A stretch of 11,196 nt of DNA, taken from assembly GCA_964247675.1 (NCBI GenBank), contig CAXTVW010000115.1, positions 1-11,196 on the forward strand. Direction: 5' to 3'. This stretch comes from BOG-908 sp964247675 (GTDB lineage Bacteria > Pseudomonadota > Alphaproteobacteria > Acetobacterales > Acetobacteraceae). Made by a program: the position numbers and the translations under genes. Shown here in pieces: positions 5,459 to 11,196 of this stretch; the first letter of the stretch is position 1; the number at the start of each line of letters is the position of its first letter. The notes beneath the pieces are model-generated. The model ran no database searches. It was not told where the DNA came from and saw only the letters and a list, made by a program, of their open reading frames with translations.

Positions 5459-6943
5459 ATGACGAATATCGATTCTCCCCTCCTCGGCCTTTCGCAACGC
5501 CTGCCGCCTTCCAACCTCGCGGCCGAGCAGGCGCTGCTGGGGGCGCTGCTCTCCAACAACCGCGCCTATGATCGGGTGAGCGAGTTCCTGACCGCGGACC
5601 ATTTCGCCGATCCGGTGCATGCGCGGATATACCAGTCGATCTCGCGCAGGATAGAGGCGAGCCAGATTGCCGATCCGGTGACGATGCGCGCCGAGTTCGA
5701 GCATAACGGCGTGCTCGACGAGGTGGGCGGCACGGCCTACCTGGCGCAGTTGCTGACGGCGATGGTGGGGATCATCAACGCGCGCGATTATGGGCAGGCG
5801 ATCTACAATTCGTGGATACGCCGGCAGCTTATCGACATCGGCGAGACGGTGGTGAACCAGGCGTTCTCGCCTGAGCCGGACATGGACGGGCCGAAGCAGA
5901 TCGAGCTGGCCGAGCAATCGCTGTTCGACCTTGCGACGCATGGCACGGCGGACACCAAGATGATGGTGTTCAGTTCGGCGCTGACGATCGCGATCCACAA
6001 TGCGGAGCTGGCGTTCAAGCAGGCCGGGCATGTCAGCGGGCTTTCCACCGGGCTGCGTGACCTGGACAAGAAGACCGGCGGGCTGCATCCGAGCGACTTG
6101 CTGATACTTGCCGGGCGGCCGGGCATGGGGAAGACGGCACTGGCGACGAAGATCGCGTTCGGGGCGGCGGAAAGCATGCTGGCGAATGCGCGTGCGACCG
6201 ATCCTGAGGCGATGCCGAAGAACTCGGTGGTGATCTTCTCGCTGGAGATGAGCGCCGAGCAGTTGGCCAATCGTCTGCTGAGCGAGGAGTCGCGGGTGTC
6301 GAGCGACCGCATACGGCGCGGCGAGATAGGCGAGCGGGATTTCGCCAAGTTCGTGTCGGTGTCCAAGAAGCTGCAGCATTTGCCGCTGTATATCGACGAC
6401 ACGCCGGCGATCACGCTGTCCGCTTTGCGCACGCGGTGTCGGCGGTTGCAGCGCACGCGGGGGCTGGGGCTGATCGTGATCGACTATCTGCAGCTCATGC
6501 GGCCGTCCGCTGGGGTGAAAAGCGAGAGCCGCGTGCTGGAGATCAGCATGATCACGCAGGGGCTGAAGGCGCTGGCGAAGGAGTTGAAGGTACCGGTGAT
6601 GGCGCTGAGCCAGCTCAGCCGTGCGGTGGAAAGCCGCGAGGACAAGCGGCCGCAGCTCTCGGATCTGCGCGAATCAGGCTCGATCGAGCAGGACGCGGAC
6701 GCGGTGATGTTTGTGTATCGGGACGAATACTATCTGCAGCAGCGGGCGCCGAAGCAGATGGCGTTCGACAACGAGGAGAAGTTTCAGAACGCGCTGGAGA
6801 AGTGGCAGCGCGACATGGAGCAGGTGCATAACAAGGCGGAGCTGCTGCTGGAGAAGCAGCGGCATGGGCCTACGGGGAAGATCGATCTGTTCTTCGAGGG
6901 CGAGTTCACCAGGTTCGCGGATCTGGACATGGTGCATGAATAA
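5459..6943 (+). CDS. dnaB: Replicative DNA helicase DnaB
   Basis: DnaB is the hexameric 5'-3' helicase that unwinds the replication fork. The 494-aa product has the full architecture: an N-terminal DnaB domain (about 15-115, beginning LPPSNLAAEQALLGALL), a linker, then a RecA-type ATPase domain. Walker A is GRPGMGKT (219-226), followed by FSLEMS (260-265), Walker B LIVIDYLQLM (338-347), SQLSRAVE (384-391), SDLRESGSIEQDAD (401-414) and EKQRHGPTG (465-473, arginine-finger region). Between Walker A and FSLEMS is a short insert, NARATDPEAMPKN, of a kind I associate with alphaproteobacterial DnaB. A GTG ten codons upstream is possible, but the ATG fits the family start and the promoter position. 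The gene ends before a strong hairpin and repeat copy 4. Confidence 0.97.
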   Translation: MTNIDSPLLGLSQRLPPSNLAAEQALLGALLSNNRAYDRVSEFLTADHFADPVHARIYQSISRRIEASQIADPVTMRAEFEHNGVLDEVGGTAYLAQLLTAMVGIINARDYGQAIYNSWIRRQLIDIGETVVNQAFSPEPDMDGPKQIELAEQSLFDLATHGTADTKMMVFSSALTIAIHNAELAFKQAGHVSGLSTGLRDLDKKTGGLHPSDLLILAGRPGMGKTALATKIAFGAAESMLANARATDPEAMPKNSVVIFSLEMSAEQLANRLLSEESRVSSDRIRRGEIGERDFAKFVSVSKKLQHLPLYIDDTPAITLSALRTRCRRLQRTRGLGLIVIDYLQLMRPSAGVKSESRVLEISMITQGLKALAKELKVPVMALSQLSRAVESREDKRPQLSDLRESGSIEQDADAVMFVYRDEYYLQQRAPKQMAFDNEEKFQNALEKWQRDMEQVHNKAELLLEKQRHGPTGKIDLFFEGEFTRFADLDMVHE

Positions 6944-6956
6944 GACAGGCCCAGAA

Positions 6957-7009
6957 ACTTTTCTCCCTGCAAGCGACTGCTGATACAGTCGCCGACAGGG
7001 AGCAAAAGT
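6957..7009 (+). terminator. Strong compound hairpin after dnaB, probable terminator
   Basis: Nested complementary arms are ACTTTT/AAAAGT (6957-6962 and 7004-7009, one bulged C), CTCCCTG/CAGGGAG (6963-6969 and 6996-7002) and GCGACTG/CAGTCGC (6973-6979 and 6986-6992), with loop CTGATA. The A/T arms flanking the GC-rich stem are what a bidirectional intrinsic terminator needs. It starts 13 nt after the dnaB stop and lies between convergent genes, so it could serve both dnaB and the SWIB gene. Confidence 0.72.
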
Positions 7010-7051
7010 CTTTTGCTTCTTTTCTTCAGAAAAGAAGGCCTTGCTTGCCTT
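7003..7051 (-). repeat. Dispersed double-hairpin repeat, copy 4 (type II)
   Basis: CAAAA-GTC-TTTTG is followed at once by CTTCTTTTC-TTCA-GAAAAGAAG (7016-7037), then GGCCTTGCTTGCCTT. The last base is the first base of the TCA (TGA stop) of the minus-strand SWIB gene. The CAAAAG end is also the 3' arm of the dnaB terminator hairpin, so repeat and terminator are fused. Orientation relative to the SWIB gene is the same as in copies 2 and 3. Confidence 0.88.
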
Positions 7052-7452
7052 CAGCTCAAATGCTGCGCCAGGAACTTGTTCATCTCGAACATCGTCACCT
7101 TGGGCTTGCCGAACACCTTCTGCAGCTTGTCGTCAGCCAGTATCTCGCGCCCGTCATCGGGGTTCTGCAGCTTGTGGGCCTTGATGTATACCCACACTTT
7201 GCTGACCACCTCGCCGCGCGCCATCTTGCCTTCACCCACCACGGCGGCGAGCTCGGCGGACGGCTGCAGGGGCTGCTGCAGGGCGTTTGGCTTGGCGCCG
7301 TCCTTGGGCTTGGCGATCTTGGCGCCTTTCGGCGGCGCCTCGCCCTTCGTCTCGACAGCCTTGGTCGATTTGGCTTTTACCTTCGGGGTCTCGTCGTCGG
7401 CCTTGGCCGTCTTCTTGGGTGCGGTGGTGGTCTTTGCCGGGGCCTTGGACAT
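7051..7452 (-). CDS. SWIB/MDM2 domain-containing protein with Lys-rich N-terminal tail
   Basis: The 133-aa product has two parts. The tail (1-53) is rich in Lys, Ala, Pro and Thr (KAPAKTTTAPKKTAKADD and similar) and resembles histone H1-like or nucleoid-protein tails. The C-terminal part (about 55-132) is a SWIB domain: LQQPLQPSAELAAVVG, EVVSKVWVYIKAHKLQNPDDGR, ILADDKLQKVFG and VTMFEMNKFLAQHL. In eukaryotes SWIB is part of chromatin remodellers; in chlamydiae it is also found with topoisomerase I. A role in DNA or nucleoid organisation is inferred from the basic tail. The ATG at 7452 has GGAG 6 nt upstream; the much longer open frame to 8040 runs through repeat copy 5 and is not real. The gene converges on dnaB. 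Confidence 0.92.
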   Translation of the reverse strand: MSKAPAKTTTAPKKTAKADDETPKVKAKSTKAVETKGEAPPKGAKIAKPKDGAKPNALQQPLQPSAELAAVVGEGKMARGEVVSKVWVYIKAHKLQNPDDGREILADDKLQKVFGKPKVTMFEMNKFLAQHLS

Positions 7453-7903
7453 TGCTCTCTCCGCTGGGGTGGACTCGGGGGCTCCCCGGAGAGTCGCACC
7501 GGAAAGTGTGGGTTGGCAACCATAACGGTGCTGACCTGATGCGGTTTTCCGCTTTGTGCGACATAGGACGGCCTGGCGCGCCGCTTCAAGTACCATGGCC
7601 ACCGTCGCGGACGGCAGGGCGGCGCGGCTTTTAAAGCCCGTTGCCATGCGTCGGCCCTTGCGCGAGGCCGGCAGGGCGTTGCTGCAAGGCCGGCGCTCGG
7701 GAAGGATTGCTTGCGGTGCGGCGCAGCATTGGACGCAGGGCGTAAGGAAGCAAGGCCTTCTTTTTTGGAAAAAAGAAGCAAAAAACTTTTGACTCGGCTG
7801 TCGCGGACTCGCTGATAGGCCGGGGGGAGCGTAAGCGGGGTTTTTGGTCCTTTTGTTGGGAAGGACTGCTTGCTTGGTTTCTTCCGGTCGGCAAAGCTGC
7901 CAC
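7453..7903. other. Divergent intergenic region holding repeat copy 5
   Basis: About 450 bp lie between the divergent SWIB and phosphotriesterase starts. In the SWIB leader, GACTCGGGG (7472-7480) and CCCC-GGA-GAGTC (7484-7495) can form a hairpin with a 3-nt bulge. GCGG-TTTT-CCGC occurs near 7538-7549, followed by TTTG. Open frames on both strands are Arg/Pro-rich and lack ribosome sites, so I call no gene. The rest shows nothing I can name. Confidence 0.5.
7748..7810 (+). repeat. Dispersed double-hairpin repeat, copy 5 (type I variant) with extended flank
   Basis: AAGCAAGGCC is followed by CTTCTTTTT-TGGA-AAAAAGAAG, then CAAAA-AAC-TTTTG, then ACTCGGCTGTCGCGGACTC. The only change in the large hairpin is in the loop (TGGA in place of TGAA); the stem is intact. 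The last 19-20 bp match the extension of copy 3 with one extra base. Unlike copies 2-4 it is not next to a stop codon: it lies between two divergent genes. Confidence 0.87.
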
Positions 7904-8872
7904 ATGCAGATAAACACCACCGCCGGCTCCATCACGCCGGACAGGCTCGGCCGCACCCTGGTGCACGAGCACGTGCTGGCCGGGTATCCCGGGTGGTTCA
8001 TGGACACGCGCCTGCCGCCGTTCCGGCGGGCGGACGCCATCTCCCGCGTGGTCGACTCCTTTCAACAACTGCACGCCTACGGTGTGCGCACCGTCATTGA
8101 CCCTTGCCCGGCCGATCTCGGGCGGGACGTGGAGTTCGTCGCCGAGATCAGCCAGCGCAGCGGCATCACGCTGATCTGCACGACAGGCGTGTACACCGAA
8201 GCGTTCGGCATCCCCTACACCTTCCGCTTCCTCGAGACGTCCGCCATCGAGGAGATATACATACGCGAGATCGAGGACGGCATCGGATCGACCGGCATCA
8301 GAGCCGGGCTGATCAAGATCGCCACCGGTGACGGCGCCGTGTCGGATTATGAGCGCCGCATGCTGACGGCAGCCACGCGGGCCGCGCGCGCCACCGGCGT
8401 GCCGCTCATCTCGCATACGGAAAACTGCAGCTGCGGACACGATCAGATCGACATCGTGACCGGCGAGGGCGTAGCCGCGAACCGCCTGCTGGTCGGCCAT
8501 TGCGACGGCCGTGACGACCACCCGTACCAGGCCTCACTCGCCGCGCGCGGCGCCTACGTGGGCTTCGACCGCTTCGGCCTGGAAGTGTTCAACAGCGATG
8601 AAAACCGGATGCGCAATCTCAAGCAGATGATCGATGCCGGCTACCGGGACCAGGTCATGGTGAGCCAGGACAAGGTGAATTGCTGGCTGGGCAACATACC
8701 CGGCGTCGGCAGCGCCGAGGACATTGCCAAGATTGTGCCGAACTGGACGATGACGCATTTGTTCGAGCGGATTTTTCCGCGTCTGTTGGAGATGGGGGTT
8801 CCGCAGGCGGACATCGATACGATACTTGTGGACAACCCGCGCCGGTTTTTCTCTGGTTCGAATACGTGTTGA
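7904..8872 (+). CDS. Phosphotriesterase-family metal-dependent hydrolase
   Basis: The product belongs to the amidohydrolase superfamily, phosphotriesterase (PTE) family, which includes organophosphate hydrolases, lactonases and E. coli PHP-like proteins with a binuclear metal site in a TIM barrel. The 322-aa length is normal. The ligands are all visible: His21 and His23 in LVHEHV, Lys138 in LIKIATG (the carboxylated bridging lysine), His171 in LISHTE, His199 in VGHCDG, and Asp256 in VSQDK. No signal peptide is seen, so a cytoplasmic location is likely. The ATG at 7904 was chosen because the family starts with a short strand before GRTLVHEH; its upstream region has no clear Shine-Dalgarno. Substrate cannot be assigned; a lactone or phosphoester is most likely by family. 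It appears monocistronic. Confidence 0.92.
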   Translation: MQINTTAGSITPDRLGRTLVHEHVLAGYPGWFMDTRLPPFRRADAISRVVDSFQQLHAYGVRTVIDPCPADLGRDVEFVAEISQRSGITLICTTGVYTEAFGIPYTFRFLETSAIEEIYIREIEDGIGSTGIRAGLIKIATGDGAVSDYERRMLTAATRAARATGVPLISHTENCSCGHDQIDIVTGEGVAANRLLVGHCDGRDDHPYQASLAARGAYVGFDRFGLEVFNSDENRMRNLKQMIDAGYRDQVMVSQDKVNCWLGNIPGVGSAEDIAKIVPNWTMTHLFERIFPRLLEMGVPQADIDTILVDNPRRFFSGSNTC

Positions 8873-9001
8873 AAACCCCGTTTCGAAGAAGCAGACATTT
8901 ACTCGCGGATTAAAGCGGCTGGCACCGGTGTCAACAAATCAGCTGGTGAAGCCGGCAGTGCATCTGTAGAACCGCGCAACGGCCGCTCGTGTAAGTCAGG
9001 C

Positions 9002-9619
9002 TCATCCCCGGTGTTCCGGATAAAATGCAGCGTAATCCTGCCAATAAAAATCACGGATGCGCTTGCTGGCGGAAAAGATGTCCTCAGGCGGAACATGCAC
9101 CTGCTTGTCAGGCTTGTTGTGGGGGAAACTTCGACGTTCAAACTGAATCTGAGCCTGACTCTCAATTCGGTCGATCAGGGCTGTTCCAAAACTATCCTCT
9201 TGCCTGAAAACATCGCAACCCGGGACAATGAATTGCGACTGAGGACGCAAGTGGTTGTCGAAAATGAAAGCATCCTCGGCGTACCGCTTGAAAGCCTGAT
9301 CCAGCCAACTCGGTAGACTCGGGAAGCCGGATTGTCCCCGCGCTCGCATACGATATTCAGAGACGATACGAGCAACCGGTTCCCGTACAGTTGCAAAAAT
9401 GTATGTGCATCGTAACGGGCGGAGGATTAGCAGCAGTTGCTCGGCATGCATGTGTTGGGGCGGACAACGGCGGTATTGGTTTAGCGACTTGGCACCGCCT
9501 GTATCCAGATATTCCGCGGCACACCCATTTGATATAAAAAAGTGTTCGACCGACGTCCCTCCGGTCTTCGGCACATGGATATACAGAACTGAACGGTCAC
9601 CCTTGGTGAAAAGCGGCAT
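9002..9619 (-). CDS. Sulfotransferase family 2 protein
   Basis: This is a predicted PAPS-dependent sulfotransferase of the carbohydrate (heparan sulfate 2-O-like) family, transferring sulfate to a sugar hydroxyl. The 205-aa form starts MPLFTKGDRSVLYIHVPKTGG. The 5'-phosphosulfate-binding loop is VPKTGGTSVE near the N-terminus; the 3'-phosphate site is VREPVARIVSEYRMR (about residues 78-92). CPPQHMHAEQL between them may hold the catalytic His. An in-frame GTG at 9703 would add 28 Arg-rich residues, but it lies 4 nt from a strong hairpin and directly after an in-frame stop, so I prefer the ATG at 9619; neither has a good ribosome site. Sampled lines give GC of about 47-55%, against about 70% or more in the aminotransferase gene, which points to recent acquisition. 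Confidence 0.85.
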   Translation of the reverse strand: MPLFTKGDRSVLYIHVPKTGGTSVEHFFISNGCAAEYLDTGGAKSLNQYRRCPPQHMHAEQLLLILRPLRCTYIFATVREPVARIVSEYRMRARGQSGFPSLPSWLDQAFKRYAEDAFIFDNHLRPQSQFIVPGCDVFRQEDSFGTALIDRIESQAQIQFERRSFPHNKPDKQVHVPPEDIFSASKRIRDFYWQDYAAFYPEHRG

Positions 9620-9707
9620 TCTCAGTCTTTCTGCAGCGAATCGGGCTCGACGGCGCAAGCTGTCCGGCAAAACCCGCCTGTGCAGAGAAGAACTTTCCGC
9701 CACTCAT

Positions 9708-9734
9708 GGGAAGAGAGAAAACCGCTCCCTTCCC
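9708..9734 (-). terminator. Hairpin between the 66-aa gene and the sulfotransferase gene
   Basis: GGGAAGAGAG (9708-9717) and CTCCCTTCCC (9725-9734) form a 10-bp stem. On the minus-strand RNA the one non-Watson-Crick position is a G-U pair; the loop is 7 nt. It lies 22 nt beyond the stop of the 66-aa gene. No T-tract follows, so termination is possible but not certain. Confidence 0.45.
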
Positions 9735-9756
9735 AAGCCTACGTTTCGAACCCTGT

Positions 9757-9957
9757 TTAGATATCCTTGGCCTGGTCCTTGCCGCCTTCCGGATGCACCG
9801 CGGTTTCGGTTGCCAGCCGGTCCCCGCTGCCGTAGCCGCCGGGGCTGTCCGCCTGGGTGGCGCCGGCCGGGATGCCGTGCTGCGTGCCGGTGTCCTTGTC
9901 CGTCAGGTGATCGTTCGGCTGGCCCGGCTTCAGGTCGCCCTTGGTGATTTCAGACAT
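9757..9957 (-). CDS. Small hydrophilic protein, 66 aa, unknown function
   Basis: The sequence MSEITKGDLKPGQPNDHLTD continues as a Gly/Asp/Thr-rich chain with no hydrophobic core, so it is probably intrinsically disordered. I recognise no named family, although short disordered proteins of this style are seen in acetic acid bacteria and sometimes associated with stress. Support for a real gene is good: a strong AGGAG lies 8 nt before the ATG, and it sits 44 bp downstream of the aminotransferase gene on the same strand. The AGG of the ribosome site is inside the 3' arm of an intercistronic hairpin, so translation may be structure-controlled. It could be co-transcribed with the aminotransferase without sharing its function. 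Confidence 0.75.
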   Translation of the reverse strand: MSEITKGDLKPGQPNDHLTDKDTGTQHGIPAGATQADSPGGYGSGDRLATETAVHPEGGKDQAKDI

Positions 9958-9967
9958 GTCCGCGTCT

Positions 9968-9991
9968 CCTGTTCAGACCAGCCTGAACAGG
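9968..9991 (-). promoter_or_regulatory. Intercistronic hairpin overlapping the ribosome site of the 66-aa gene
   Basis: CCTGTTCAG (9968-9976) and CTGAACAGG (9983-9991) are perfectly complementary over 9 bp with a 6-nt loop. On the minus-strand RNA the 3' arm ends in CAGG, which is the first part of the AGGAG Shine-Dalgarno of the 66-aa gene. It could attenuate read-through from the aminotransferase gene or mask the ribosome site. There is no U-tract after it. Confidence 0.55.
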
Positions 9992-10001
9992 GAGCACCGT
10001 G

Positions 10002-11132
10002 TCAGGTTGCCCGCACAACCGCGTCTGCCACCCGCGCGGCCTGGTCCTCGGCCAGGTCCGGGTGGATCGGCAGCGCCAGGATACGCGTGGCCAGATCCTC
10101 GGAGACGGGCAGCGGGCTCCCCTGGTGATGCGGGGCATAGGCCGGCTGGTGGTGCAGCGGCCGCGGGTAGTAGATCGCGGTGGGGATGCCGTCGGCCCGC
10201 AGCGCGGCCTGCATGGCGTCGCGCGCCGCCGGGTCCGCCAGCAGGATGGCGTAGATCGCCCAGGCGCTGGCGCTGTCCGGCACGCGCGCCGGCGTGACCA
10301 CCCGGTTGCCCAAGGCCGCATCGTAGATGCAGGCGATACGCTCGCGGGCGGCCAGCTCCGCCTCGAACACGTCCAGCTTGGCCAGCAGGACCGCGGCTTG
10401 CAGCGTGTCCAGCCGGCCGTTCATGCCGGTGCGCAACACCTCGTAGCGCGTGGTGCCCTCGCCATGCGTGCGCAGGCTGCGGTACAGCGCCGCCCGCTCG
10501 GCCGAGTCCGTGAGGAGCGCGCCGCCATCGCCGTAGCCGCCCAGCGGCTTGCTCGGGAAGAAGCTGATCGCCGTCGCGTCCGCCTCGCAGCCCAGCTTGC
10601 GGCCGGCCAGGCTGGCGCCGAAGCTCTGCGCGCAGTCATCGAGCAGGAACAGGCCGTGCTCTTCCGCCACCGCGCGCAGCTCCGGCCAGGGCGCCGGCTG
10701 GCCGAACAGATCCACCCCGATTACCGCGCGCGGCCGCAGCACGCCCTCGGCACGCACCGACGCGATGCGCCGTCGCAGGTCGGCCACATCGATCTGGAAC
10801 GTTCGGGAATCCACGTCAACGAACACCGGCGTGGCGCCCAGCACCAGCGGCACCTCGGCGGTAGCGGTGTAGGTGAACGCCGGCAGGAACACCGCATGGC
10901 CGCGGCCGATCCCCTCGGCCATCATGGCGATCTGCAACGCGTCCGTGCCGGAGCTGACGCTCACGCAATGCGCCGCACCGGCGTAGGTGGCGAGGCGCTG
11001 TTCGAGTTCGGTGACTTCCGGGCCCAGCACGAACTGGCAGTGGGCCAGCACGGCTTCCAGGCGGGCGCGCAGGGCCGGTTGTATGCGGCGTTGCTGCGCC
11101 TTCAGGTCCAGGAAGGCTACGGGTTCTTGCAT
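10002..11132 (-). CDS. DegT/DnrJ/EryC1/StrS aminotransferase, WbpE-like sugar aminotransferase
   Basis: This is a PLP-dependent nucleotide-sugar aminotransferase that would convert a keto-sugar nucleotide to an amino sugar for a surface polysaccharide. The 376-aa length is normal. Motifs are FLDLKAQQ at the start, SSGTDALQ (60-67), PAFTYTATAEVPLVLGATPVFVDVD (84-108), DDCAQSFGA (165-173, with the PLP-ring Asp and stacking Gln), FFPSKPLGGYGDGG (191-204, Lys195 forming the internal aldimine), RTHG and GMNGRLDTLQAA. The close match to my memory of Pseudomonas WbpE (VLGPEVTELE, FFPSKPLG-YGDGG) suggests a UDP-3-keto-GlcNAcA-type substrate, but substrate specificity is inferred. The ATG at 11132 is family-consistent; a longer frame starts inside repeat copy 6 and is artefactual. 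The ribosome site is weak. Confidence 0.93.
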   Translation of the reverse strand: MQEPVAFLDLKAQQRRIQPALRARLEAVLAHCQFVLGPEVTELEQRLATYAGAAHCVSVSSGTDALQIAMMAEGIGRGHAVFLPAFTYTATAEVPLVLGATPVFVDVDSRTFQIDVADLRRRIASVRAEGVLRPRAVIGVDLFGQPAPWPELRAVAEEHGLFLLDDCAQSFGASLAGRKLGCEADATAISFFPSKPLGGYGDGGALLTDSAERAALYRSLRTHGEGTTRYEVLRTGMNGRLDTLQAAVLLAKLDVFEAELAARERIACIYDAALGNRVVTPARVPDSASAWAIYAILLADPAARDAMQAALRADGIPTAIYYPRPLHHQPAYAPHHQGSPLPVSEDLATRILALPIHPDLAEDQAARVADAVVRAT

Positions 11133-11152
11133 GGGGCGATATCCAGGAAAGG

Positions 11153-11196
11153 AAGGAAGGCCTTCTTTTTTGAAAAAAAGAAGCAAAAAACTTTTG
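11153..11196 (+). repeat. Dispersed double-hairpin repeat, copy 6 (type I), at window edge
   Basis: AAGGAAGGCC is followed by CTTCTTTTT-TGAA-AAAAAGAAG, then CAAAA-AAC-TTTTG, ending exactly at the window edge, so any extension is unseen. It lies about 20 bp upstream of the aminotransferase start and in the opposite orientation to it. It may belong to the 3' end of a gene outside the window. Confidence 0.87.

Noticed and set aside
5447..6379. 310-aa minus-strand frame across dnaB
   Set aside because: It is a His/Arg/Leu-rich antisense shadow of the dnaB reading frame.
7051..8040. 329-aa minus-strand frame containing the SWIB protein
   Set aside because: The upstream 196 residues cross repeat copy 5 and the antisense of the phosphotriesterase gene; the ATG at 7452 has a proper ribosome site.
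10421..10872. Small frames inside the aminotransferase gene
   Set aside because: They are Ala/Arg/Ser-rich out-of-frame shadows of a gene whose PLP motifs are complete.

Overview
The window looks like chromosomal DNA from a GC-rich alphaproteobacterium, most likely of the acetic acid bacterium family (Acetobacteraceae). This rests on three things: the ffs-dnaX order, the alphaproteobacterial style of DnaB, EcsC and SWIB, and a dispersed A/T-rich repeat containing AAGGCCTTCTTTT that I associate with that family. The species cannot be named from the sequence.

Layout, left to right. (1) The 5' end of dnaX and the small SRP RNA gene ffs, both on the minus strand. (2) A 185-bp nested inverted-repeat element, then an unrecognised 224-aa minus-strand protein. 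(3) An accessory-looking stretch with a LysE/RhtB-type exporter (minus), a small ABM-domain monooxygenase-like protein (plus) and three gene-poor gaps (about 390-480 bp). (4) A tight minus-strand operon: EcsC-family protein, short-chain dehydrogenase (YghA/YdaD type), and a 46-aa proline-rich small protein. Both junctions are ATGA stop/start overlaps. (5) Divergent from it, the replicative helicase dnaB, whose promoter may give a leaderless mRNA. (6) A convergent SWIB-domain protein, separated from dnaB by a strong hairpin and a repeat copy. (7) A phosphotriesterase-family metal-dependent hydrolase (plus). (8) A minus-strand group: a WbpE-like sugar aminotransferase, a 66-aa hydrophilic protein and a sulfotransferase of noticeably lower GC, which together suggest modification of a surface polysaccharide.

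The most striking structural signal is the dispersed repeat, present six times. Each copy is two abutting hairpins: a 9-bp CTTCTTTT[T/C] stem with a TGAA loop, and a CAAAA-RAC-TTTTG hairpin. Two sequence subtypes differ by a compensatory T-A to C-G change at the loop-closing pair, which points to selection on structure. Three copies touch or lie within a few bases of a stop codon, always in the same orientation to that gene. Two copies form an almost perfect 49-bp inverted pair around a concentric 9-bp hairpin just upstream of ffs. These copies also create spurious ORF starts of the MLLFFKKEGL type.

I found no CRISPR array, rRNA, tRNA, complete insertion sequence or recognisable defence system. 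The best candidates for something under-described are the structured repeat family and the coupled EcsC / dehydrogenase / proline-rich microprotein operon.
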